Below the pieces are notes generated by a model. That model was not told where the DNA came from, made no database searches, and saw nothing but the letters and a program-made list of their open reading frames with translations. DNA of 14,753 nt, from the NCBI GenBank assembly GCA_937916075.1, contig CALGHW010000264.1, forward strand, positions 1 through 14,753, given 5' to 3'. Made by a program: the position numbers and the translations under genes. This stretch comes from an uncultured Prevotella sp. (GTDB lineage: Bacteria > Bacteroidota > Bacteroidia > Bacteroidales > Bacteroidaceae). Positions 1-5,345 of the stretch are shown in pieces (position 1 is the first letter of the stretch; the number at the start of each line of letters is the position of its first letter).

Positions 1-181
1 GGCCGGCAAGAAGAAGATAGAATGGGGCAGCCAGATACGCAGCTATGTGTTTGACGACCGACGGGTGAAGGACCACCGCACCGGCTACCAGACCAACGAC
101 GTGGACGCCGTGATGGACGGCAAGATTGACGGATTCATCAAGGCTTACCTCATGGAGTTCCCTGTCAACGACGAGGAATAA
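1..181 (+). CDS. prfB: Peptide chain release factor 2, C-terminal end (partial)
   Basis: The reading frame that starts at base 2 ends at TAA 179-181 and gives the last 59 residues of a class I release factor. The stretch [20 protein letters not shown], followed by a [10 protein letters not shown] segment and FIKAYL, closely matches the RF2 C-terminus (E. coli RF2 has [20 protein letters not shown] and then AVLDG). RF2 recognises UGA and UAA stop codons in the ribosomal A site and triggers peptide release. The GGQ and SPF motifs and any programmed frameshift site lie left of the window and cannot be checked. RF1 is less likely because the residues around IRSYVxDD and RTG are typical of RF2. 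Confidence 0.93.
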   Translation, partial: [59 protein letters not shown]

Positions 182-190
182 GCGATAACG

Positions 191-220
191 GGCGTGAAGG
201 GGCTAATGTCTTTTCACGCC
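191..220 (+). terminator. Weak stem-loop after prfB
   Basis: GGCGTGAA (191-198) pairs with TTCACGCC (213-220) around a 14-nt loop, ten bases after the prfB stop. No T-run follows, so it may stabilise the 3' end or only partly terminate, letting transcription continue into the small gene at 257. Its role is inferred from position only. Confidence 0.35.
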
Positions 221-256
221 ACTGACATACATAACATCCTAAAATAAATACTGCCT

Positions 257-400
257 ATGAAAGACAAGAGAAACATGCGCCGTGCGGCTTACCTGGCACG
301 GCAGGAGAAAGAAGGGAAAAAGACGGTCATGTGGATTGTGGCCGTACTGGTGATACTGGCCCTCTGCTTTATCGGCTATGCCGCCGTCATCATGTCATAA
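257..400 (+). CDS. Small single-span membrane protein (47 aa), function unknown
   Basis: ATG at 257 to TAA at 398-400 encodes 47 residues. The first half (MKDKRNMRRAAYLARQEKEG) is strongly basic with alternating charges and may form a short amphipathic helix. The second half (about residues 24-46, from TVMWIVAVLVILALC on) is one hydrophobic membrane segment. By the positive-inside rule the basic N-terminus should face the cytoplasm. It sits between prfB and the CYTH gene on the same strand, with a 12-bp gap to the latter, so the three are probably co-transcribed. The charge pattern, clean hydrophobic span and tight spacing argue that it is a real gene. I do not recognise a named family and assign no function. 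Confidence 0.7.
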   Translation: MKDKRNMRRAAYLARQEKEGKKTVMWIVAVLVILALCFIGYAAVIMS

Positions 401-412
401 GGAACAGGAACT

Positions 413-913
413 ATGAGTGGACTCGAAATAGAACGAAAATTCCTGGTGCGCGATGACAGCTACAAGGCCTTGGCTTATGACAGCAGCCGCATCCGCCAGG
501 GGTATATATGCAGCGCCAAGGGACGGACGGTCAGGGTGCGCACCCGCGGCTCCAAGGCTTATCTCACCATCAAGGGCCCTTCCGACCAGAAGGGCATGAG
601 CCGCTATGAGTTTGAAAAGGAGATAACGCTCGACGAGGCGGCCCACCTGTTTGCACTTTGCGAACCGGGAGCCATCGACAAGACACGCTATCTCGTGAAA
701 AGCGGCAGCCACACCTTCGAGGTCGACGAGTTTTACGGTGACAACGAGGGACTGGTCATGGCCGAGGTCGAGCTGCACAGCGAGAACGAGCCGTTTGACA
801 AGCCTGCCTTCATCGGCACCGAAGTGACCGGCGACCGCCGCTTCTACAACGCCCACCTGACCAAGAACCCCTTCAAGCTTTGGCGCGACGACGTGCCAAC
901 AGCCAACCAATGA
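413..913 (+). CDS. CYTH-domain protein (triphosphate tunnel metalloenzyme family)
   Basis: The 166-residue product begins MSGLEIERKFLV, with the family signature ExExK at E5, E7 and K9. Charged residues expected to line the triphosphate-binding tunnel follow: R41, R43 and R45 in TVRVRTR, K54 in LTIKG, E66/E68/K69 in YEFEKE, K90/R92 in KTRYLV, E103/D105 in FEVDEF and E118/E120 in AEVELHSE. The length is typical of bacterial stand-alone CYTH proteins, which bind triphosphates with divalent metal and, where tested, hydrolyse inorganic tripolyphosphate or nucleoside triphosphates. Class IV adenylate cyclase and thiamine triphosphatase share the fold, so the substrate cannot be fixed from sequence. 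It is cytoplasmic, with no signal peptide. It follows the 47-aa membrane gene by 12 bp, and its last 41 bp overlap the end of the opposite-strand VanZ gene. Confidence 0.88.
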   Translation: MSGLEIERKFLVRDDSYKALAYDSSRIRQGYICSAKGRTVRVRTRGSKAYLTIKGPSDQKGMSRYEFEKEITLDEAAHLFALCEPGAIDKTRYLVKSGSHTFEVDEFYGDNEGLVMAEVELHSENEPFDKPAFIGTEVTGDRRFYNAHLTKNPFKLWRDDVPTANQ

Positions 914-1268
914 CCGCTGCCAGCGTCACCCCGGTGGCGTTGGCGGCCAGGTCCAGCCAGTCGCCGCTGCGACGGCCTCCCGTGCAGTATTCCTGAAGCA
1001 GCTCTATCAGGCCGCTCATCATAATCGGGGCCAGCCAAGCCCACAGCATAAGCCTCCCTTTGTCTTCTATCCGCTTGTGCTTTCTGAGATACTCTATCCA
1101 TAATATCGTGCAAGTTCCGCCATACATCGTGACATGAACCCACTTGTCGATAAACCGCACCTCGTCCAGAGGAGTCTTGGGCGGCGTGAAAAACGACAGG
1201 TACCAGATAACGAGGAAGCACAGGACGGAGAGCGGATAAAATCTTACTATTCGGAACAAATATTGCAT
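873..1268 (-). CDS. VanZ-family integral membrane protein
   Basis: The 131-residue product has four predicted membrane helices (about residues 8-27, 43-60, 73-93 and 105-125) and the VanZ-like pattern DKWVH (41-45), then ELLQEY (89-94), GRRSGDWLDLAANATG (98-113) and a glycine-rich last helix. The family is named after the teicoplanin-resistance accessory protein VanZ, but most members, including small Bacteroidetes ones like this, have no known function. No van genes are nearby, so resistance should not be inferred. The gene runs leftwards from a promoter core in 1289-1320, with a very short leader. Its TGA (873-875, read on the minus strand) lies inside the CYTH gene, giving convergent overlapping 3' ends. 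Confidence 0.85.
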   Translation of the reverse strand: MQYLFRIVRFYPLSVLCFLVIWYLSFFTPPKTPLDEVRFIDKWVHVTMYGGTCTILWIEYLRKHKRIEDKGRLMLWAWLAPIMMSGLIELLQEYCTGGRRSGDWLDLAANATGVTLAAVIGWLLARRRAKA

Positions 1269-1288
1269 ATTTTATAACTATTGACATA

Positions 1289-1320
1289 CAAAAGTAAGGA
1301 TAATTTTATAATTTTGCAAA
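1289..1320 (-). promoter_or_regulatory. Bacteroidetes-type promoter for the VanZ gene
   Basis: Read on the minus strand, TTTG (1320-1317) is followed 20 nt later by TACTTTTG (1296-1289), a full match to the TAnnTTTG -7 element with a normal -33 spacing. Transcription would start near 1282, about 14 nt before the ATG at 1268. The -33 box lies immediately next to the -7 box of the rightward promoter at 1309-1316, so the two promoters overlap. Confidence 0.55.
1309..1316 (+). promoter_or_regulatory. -7 element (TAATTTTG) upstream of the NSS/HHH operon
   Basis: TAATTTTG matches the Bacteroidetes TAnnTTTG -7 consensus and lies 26 bp before the ATG at 1343. A clear TTTG at the usual distance is missing; the nearest candidate is ATTG at 1280-1283, 25 nt upstream, which is rather far. 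The box forms part of a tandem 8-bp repeat (ATAATTTT, 1300-1307 and 1308-1315). Confidence 0.45.
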
Positions 1321-1342
1321 CAAATTCAAGAAAAAACATATT

Positions 1343-2704
1343 ATGTCACAATTAGAGAGAGCTAACTTCGGTAGTAAGATTGGAGTGATTCTGGCCACAG
1401 CGGGTTCGGCCGTAGGACTGGGCAACGTGTGGCGTTTCCCTTATATGGCCGGCTCCAACGGCGGTGCGGCCTTCATCATCATCTATGTCGCCTGCATCCT
1501 GATATTGGGTATACCCTGCATGATCAACGAGTTTATCATCGGGCGCCACGCCCAGTCAAACACGGCCCGGGCCTACAACAAGCTGTCGGGCGGCGGCCTG
1601 TGGACCTTAGTGGGCGTGCTCAGTGTGCTCACAGGTTTTCTCATCACAGGCTACTATGCCGTGGTGTCGGGCTGGTGCCTGCAGTATGTCTACGCCTCGC
1701 TGGCCGGCCATCTGCAAGGCGACACCAACTATGTGCAAGACTACTTCACCCAGTTTGAGCAGAATCCCTACAAGCCCATCACGTGGACGGTGCTCTTCCT
1801 GCTGGCCACCCACTACGTCATCTCACACGGCGTGCGCGACGGCATCGAGAAGGCGTCCAAGATGATGATGCCCACCCTGTTTATCCTCCTGCTGGTCATC
1901 GTGGTGGCGTCCTGCATGCTGCCGGGAGCAGAAAAGGGCATCGCCTTCCTGTTCCACCCCGACTTCACCAAACTCACCCCCGACGTGTTTCTCAGTGCCT
2001 TGGGACAGTCGTTCTACTCGCTGAGCATCGGCATGGGGTGCCTCTGCACTTTTGCCTCCTACTTCAAGCGCGACACCAACCTCACCCGCTCAGCCGTCCA
2101 GATAGCCGTGATCGACTCGGTGGTGGCCATCCTGGCCGGCCTGATGATTTTCCCCGCCGCCTTCTCCGTGGGGGTCAATCCCGACTCAGGTCCGTCGCTG
2201 GTGTTCATCACCCTACCCAACGTGTTCAACCAGGCCTTCTCGTCGATGCCGCTCGTGGGCTATGTGGTGTCCATTCTGTTTTATGCGCTGTTGGCCTTGG
2301 CGGCCCTCACGTCGCTCATCTCGCTCCATGAGGTGAGCACGGCCTTTTTCCACGAGGAGCTGCACATCACCCGCAAGCGGGCGGCCATGATTGTCACCGT
2401 GGGCTGCTCGGTCATCGGAGCGTTCTGCTCGCTGTCGTTGGGACGCGACTCCAGCCTCCAACTGTTCGGTAAGCCTCTGTTTGAGATATTCGACTTTGTG
2501 ACCGGACAAATCTTCCTGCCCATCGCCGGCCTGTTCACCTGCCTGTTTATCGGCTGGTATCTGCCCCACAAGCTGGTCAAGGACGAGTTCACCAACAACG
2601 GAACCCTGCGCGGACGGCTGTTCCACCTCTACCTTTTCTGTGTGAAATACGCCTGCCCGCTGTTTATCGTGCTGATATTCCTCCACCAGTTTGGTCTCAT
2701 CTAA
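1343..2704 (+). CDS. NSS-family sodium:amino-acid symporter, GMG type (first of a tandem pair)
   Basis: This 453-residue protein has the NSS (SNF) TM1 signature GSAVGLGNVWRFPY (21-34), with N28 at a predicted sodium site and R31 in the extracellular gate. It also has E63 in TM2, Y105 in TM3, FYSLSIGMG (224-232) in the unwound part of TM6 and ALTS (321-324) in TM8, where the second sodium site lies. About 450 residues fits the 11-helix bacterial members such as MhsT rather than 12-helix LeuT. It should import an amino acid with Na+ across the inner membrane. The TM6 GMG motif (G230-M231-G232) is the form found in MhsT, which takes bulky hydrophobic residues including tryptophan, so an aromatic substrate is plausible but inferred. 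A very similar paralogue starts 15 bp downstream. Confidence 0.93.
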   Translation: MSQLERANFGSKIGVILATAGSAVGLGNVWRFPYMAGSNGGAAFIIIYVACILILGIPCMINEFIIGRHAQSNTARAYNKLSGGGLWTLVGVLSVLTGFLITGYYAVVSGWCLQYVYASLAGHLQGDTNYVQDYFTQFEQNPYKPITWTVLFLLATHYVISHGVRDGIEKASKMMMPTLFILLLVIVVASCMLPGAEKGIAFLFHPDFTKLTPDVFLSALGQSFYSLSIGMGCLCTFASYFKRDTNLTRSAVQIAVIDSVVAILAGLMIFPAAFSVGVNPDSGPSLVFITLPNVFNQAFSSMPLVGYVVSILFYALLALAALTSLISLHEVSTAFFHEELHITRKRAAMIVTVGCSVIGAFCSLSLGRDSSLQLFGKPLFEIFDFVTGQIFLPIAGLFTCLFIGWYLPHKLVKDEFTNNGTLRGRLFHLYLFCVKYACPLFIVLIFLHQFGLI

Positions 2705-2719
2705 ACACCATACAGCCTT

Positions 2720-4078
2720 ATGAACATACAAGACAGAGGCCATTTCGGCAGCAAGATAGGTATTGTGCTGGCCACGGCCGGCTCGGCCGTGGGACTGGGC
2801 AACGTGTGGCGTTTCCCCTATATGACAGGACAGGACGGTGGCGCCGCCTTCATCCTGCTCTACATCGGTTTTGTGCTGCTACTCGGCATACCAGGCATGG
2901 TGGCCGAGTTTATCGTGGGGCGCAACGCCTCCACCAATGCCGCCCGGGCTTACGGCTCGCTGACAGGCCACCGGGCCTGGGGGCTGGTCGGTGTGATGGG
3001 CGTCGTCACGTCCACCTTTATCCTGGGCTTTTACGCCGTGGTGGCCGGATGGTGCCTGCAGTATCTCTACGCCTCCATCACCGGTCAGCTGGCGGGCGAC
3101 GCCGACTATGTGAAGACCTACTTCGCCGCCTTCTCTTCCGACTTGTGGAAGCCAGCCCTCTGGGGACTGACATTCATCGGCCTCACCCACGCCGTAGTGA
3201 CCCAAGGCGTGCGCAAGGGCATCGAGCGGGCGGCCAAGATTCTCATGCCCACGCTCTTCATCCTGCTATTGATTATCGTGGGAGCCTCCTGCATGCTGCC
3301 GGGAGCGGGGGCGGGTGTGGAGTTTCTGCTCAAGCCCGACTTCTCGAAGATTACCCGCAACGTGTTTCTCGACGCCCTGGGTCAGGCCTTCTTCTCGCTG
3401 AGCCTCGGCACGGCCTGCCTGTGCACCTATGCCTCCTATTTCCGGAAAGACACCAACCTGCTGCATGCCGCCGGGCAAATAGCCCTGCTGGACCTCCTGG
3501 TGGCCGTCCTGGCCGGACTGATGATTTTCCCGGCCGCCTTCTCGGTGGGCATCAATCCCGACGCGGGTCCGTCACTGATATTCATCACCCTGCCCAACGT
3601 GTTCAACCAGGCCTTCTCGTCGATGCCGCTCGTGGGCTATGTGATATCGCTGCTGTTCTACCTGCTGCTGGCCTTGGCGGCCCTCACGTCCACCATCTCC
3701 ATGCACGAGATAGGCACAGCCTTCTTCCATGAGGAGCTGTACCTGCGCCGCCGGTGGGCCGCCGGCATCATCACCATTTTGGCGGGTATCATCTGTGTGC
3801 TCTGCTCACTGTCCGAGGGAGCCGTGCCGATACAACTCTGCGGCATGAAGCTGCTGGACTTTTTTGATTTCGTCACGGCACAGATATCCATGCCCTTAGG
3901 CGCCTTCCTCACCTGCATCTATGTGGGCTGGGTCACCAAGCGGCGCCATGTGTATGAGGAATACACCAACCACGGCACGCTGAACAAGGGGTCGGTCACG
4001 GTCTGGCTCTTCATCATCCGCTTTGTGTGTCCGGTGCTCATCGCCATGATTTTTCTCCACCAGTTCGGATGGATATAA
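2720..4078 (+). CDS. NSS-family sodium:amino-acid symporter, GTA type (second of a tandem pair)
   Basis: The 452-residue product aligns without gaps to the preceding transporter through TM6 and shares GSAVGLGNVWRFPY (21-34), with N28 and R31, plus E63, Y105 and ALTS in TM8. It clearly arose by tandem duplication. The substrate-contact segment of TM6 differs: FFSLSLGTA (224-232) replaces FYSLSIGMG, so the residue matching LeuT F259 is threonine (T231) instead of methionine, and the following glycine is alanine. This predicts a different substrate range, which the sequence does not identify. It starts 15 bp after the first symporter with no promoter core between, so it should be co-transcribed with it, and is followed 42 bp later by the helix-hairpin-helix gene. 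Confidence 0.93.
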   Translation: MNIQDRGHFGSKIGIVLATAGSAVGLGNVWRFPYMTGQDGGAAFILLYIGFVLLLGIPGMVAEFIVGRNASTNAARAYGSLTGHRAWGLVGVMGVVTSTFILGFYAVVAGWCLQYLYASITGQLAGDADYVKTYFAAFSSDLWKPALWGLTFIGLTHAVVTQGVRKGIERAAKILMPTLFILLLIIVGASCMLPGAGAGVEFLLKPDFSKITRNVFLDALGQAFFSLSLGTACLCTYASYFRKDTNLLHAAGQIALLDLLVAVLAGLMIFPAAFSVGINPDAGPSLIFITLPNVFNQAFSSMPLVGYVISLLFYLLLALAALTSTISMHEIGTAFFHEELYLRRRWAAGIITILAGIICVLCSLSEGAVPIQLCGMKLLDFFDFVTAQISMPLGAFLTCIYVGWVTKRRHVYEEYTNHGTLNKGSVTVWLFIIRFVCPVLIAMIFLHQFGWI

Positions 4079-4120
4079 GCCTCAACATCTCTACCTACTG
4101 ACCTGATACTGACAACACGT

Positions 4121-5008
4121 ATGCGACATTTCTTTTTCCGCAAGGCGGATGCCGACGCCATCACCTTGCTGGCCATCCTGGCCATCGGCTTTTTCGGGAC
4201 GGTCATTTATATGGGACAGCGTGACGACGGTCCCGCCACGGAAGGCTGCGGGGCCGACAGTCTGGCCGCCAGCCGTCCGGCAAACGAACGCCAAACCCAG
4301 CGCCCGGCCATCATCTACAACCAGGGGGAAGAACAGAGGGCCGAGCGGTTCCCGTTTGACCCCAACACGGCCGACAGCACCACCTTGCTACGCCTGGGAC
4401 TGCAACCCTGGCAGGTGGCCAACATTTACCGATACCGAAGCCACGGGGGCATCTACCGGAGGCCCGAGGACTTCGCGCGACTCTACGGACTGACCCAGAA
4501 GCAGTATCGGGAACTGGAGCCTTACATCCGCATCTCGGCCGACTACCGGCCCGCGGCGGAACTGGTCAAGGACCGTCCCGCCGAGCGCGACACCATGCGC
4601 TTTCCGGCCAAGCTCAAGGAGCAGGACCGCATCGTCCTGAACACCGCCGACACCAATGCGCTGAAACGGATTCCGGGCATCGGCAGTTATTATGCCCGCC
4701 AGATTGTGCGCTACGGCCAACGCCTGGGCGGCTATGTCAGCACCGACCAACTGGACGAGATAGAAGACCTGCCTCCCGAGGCCAAGCAATACCTGGTCAT
4801 CAGCCATCCCGCTCCTCAAAAACTCAACATCAACCGCTTGACGCTCCAGCAGCTCAAGCGTCATCCCTACATCGGATATTTCCGGGCCAAGACCATCACG
4901 GACTACCGGCGCCAGCACGGCCCTATCCACAGTCTCGACGAGCTCCGCCTGGACCGTGACTTCACGGAAGCTGACATCCGCAGGCTCCAGCCCTACATTG
5001 AATATTGA
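4121..5008 (+). CDS. Membrane-anchored triple helix-hairpin-helix protein (ComEA-like)
   Basis: The 295-residue product has one N-terminal membrane segment (about 13-31) after a basic head, a polar linker (32-76), and three helix-hairpin-helix units. Unit 1 is about 78-137 (DPNTADSTTLLRLGL to LEPYIRI), unit 2 about 171-227 (LNTADTNALKRIPGIGSYYA), and unit 3 about 235-295 (LNINRLTLQQLKRHPYIGYF to LQPYIEY). Each unit resembles the ComEA pattern LNxNxAxxxxLxxLPGIG; the PGIG hairpin is best kept in unit 2. HhH units bind DNA backbone without sequence preference, and ComEA proteins hold incoming DNA outside the inner membrane. DNA binding in the periplasm is therefore a reasonable guess, but competence is not shown here. 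Proteins of this layout are common in Bacteroidetes. It is last in the run with the two symporters. Confidence 0.85.
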   Translation: MRHFFFRKADADAITLLAILAIGFFGTVIYMGQRDDGPATEGCGADSLAASRPANERQTQRPAIIYNQGEEQRAERFPFDPNTADSTTLLRLGLQPWQVANIYRYRSHGGIYRRPEDFARLYGLTQKQYRELEPYIRISADYRPAAELVKDRPAERDTMRFPAKLKEQDRIVLNTADTNALKRIPGIGSYYARQIVRYGQRLGGYVSTDQLDEIEDLPPEAKQYLVISHPAPQKLNINRLTLQQLKRHPYIGYFRAKTITDYRRQHGPIHSLDELRLDRDFTEADIRRLQPYIEY

Positions 5009-5021
5009 TTTTGACACTAAG

Positions 5022-5059
5022 TAAGTAGGTGTTCAAAATTAACTTTGAGCACCTACTTA
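5022..5059. terminator. 16-bp-arm inverted repeat after the HhH gene
   Basis: TAAGTAGGTGTTCAAA (5022-5037) pairs with TTTGAGCACCTACTTA (5044-5059), with one G-U pair, around the loop ATTAAC. It begins 13 bp after the stop of the HhH gene, so termination or 3'-end protection of the symporter operon is the simplest role. No T-run follows. The loop also creates a TAnnTTTG match on each strand (TAACTTTG at 5040-5047; minus-strand TAATTTTG at 5041-5034), so a promoter role cannot be excluded. Confidence 0.5.
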
Positions 5060-5098
5060 TACTGCTACCCGACGGAAGGTAACTTACGGCTTCACTTT

Positions 5099-5197
5099 CA
5101 GTACTTAGGCTGAAGTACTCCAGTACTTAGGCTGAAGTACTCCAGTACTTAGGCAAGTGTCTTAATAAAGTACTCCAGTACTTAGGCCTAAGTACTG
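5099..5197. repeat. Tandem array of four palindromic AGTACTTAGGC repeats
   Basis: Units 1 (5099-5120) and 2 (5121-5142) are identical 22-mers with the core AGTACTTAGGCTGAAGTACT, whose 7-bp arms AGTACTT/AAGTACT can fold over a 6-nt loop. Unit 3 (5143-5175) keeps both outer parts but has an 11-bp longer, altered middle. Unit 4 (5176-5197) has the core AGTACTTAGGCCTAAGTACT and, with its flanking C and G, is a perfect 22-bp palindrome. Repeat starts are 22, 22 and 33 bp apart. There are no unique spacers, so this is not a CRISPR. It may be a genome-wide intergenic palindromic element or a multi-site protein-binding array. Confidence 0.85.
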
Positions 5198-5246
5198 AAA
5201 ACAACAGTTACGCCAGTCACTAAAAAGATGGTGTCACGGGAAAAGG

Positions 5247-5291
5247 AAAGCCCCGCGTGTTTTGACAGGTTTGTCAAGCACGCGGGGCTTT
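5247..5291. terminator. Strong two-way terminator hairpin
   Basis: AAAGCCCCGCGTG (5247-5259) pairs perfectly with CACGCGGGGCTTT (5279-5291), and an inner stem TTGACA/TGTCAA (5262-5267, 5272-5277) closes a 4-nt loop. On the plus strand the GC-rich stem runs into GGCTTTTAT, a classical intrinsic terminator. On the minus strand it ends in CTTTCCTTTT, so it can also back up termination of the GH35 transcript. Confidence 0.8.
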
Positions 5292-5301
5292 TATAAAAGG
5301 A

Positions 5302-5339
5302 GGAAGTGTGGCGCATCTCTCGCGACGCGCCACACTTCC
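5302..5339 (-). terminator. Intrinsic terminator of the GH35 gene
   Basis: GGAAGTGTGGCGC (5302-5314) and GCGCCACACTTCC (5327-5339) form a perfect 13-bp stem with a 12-nt loop. It starts 7 bp beyond the GH35 stop codon. In the minus-strand direction the stem is followed by TCCTTTTAT, which gives the U-rich tail. The next hairpin (5247-5291) lies just downstream, making a tandem terminator. Confidence 0.8.
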
Positions 5340-5345
5340 CTTTAC

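Larger units (their letters stand above)
5009..5345. other. Gene-free convergent region rich in inverted repeats
   Basis: These 337 bp lie between the 3' ends of the HhH gene (plus) and the GH35 gene (minus). I see no coding frame. The region holds a 16-bp-arm hairpin (5022-5059), a four-unit palindromic repeat array (5099-5197), and two large terminator hairpins (5247-5291 and 5302-5339). The 50 bp at 5198-5246 show no structure I can name. Confidence 0.8.

Noticed and set aside
395..910. Minus-strand open frame of 171 codons across the CYTH gene
   Set aside because: It mirrors the CYTH gene, has no recognisable motif, and its start would lie near the far end of a clearly conserved protein. 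GC-rich codon use creates such antisense frames.
873..1268. Glycopeptide-resistance function for the VanZ-like gene
   Set aside because: There are no other van genes, and VanZ-family proteins are widespread with unrelated or unknown roles.
5099..5197. Possible CRISPR array
   Set aside because: The repeats adjoin each other without unique spacers of regular length, and no cas genes are present.
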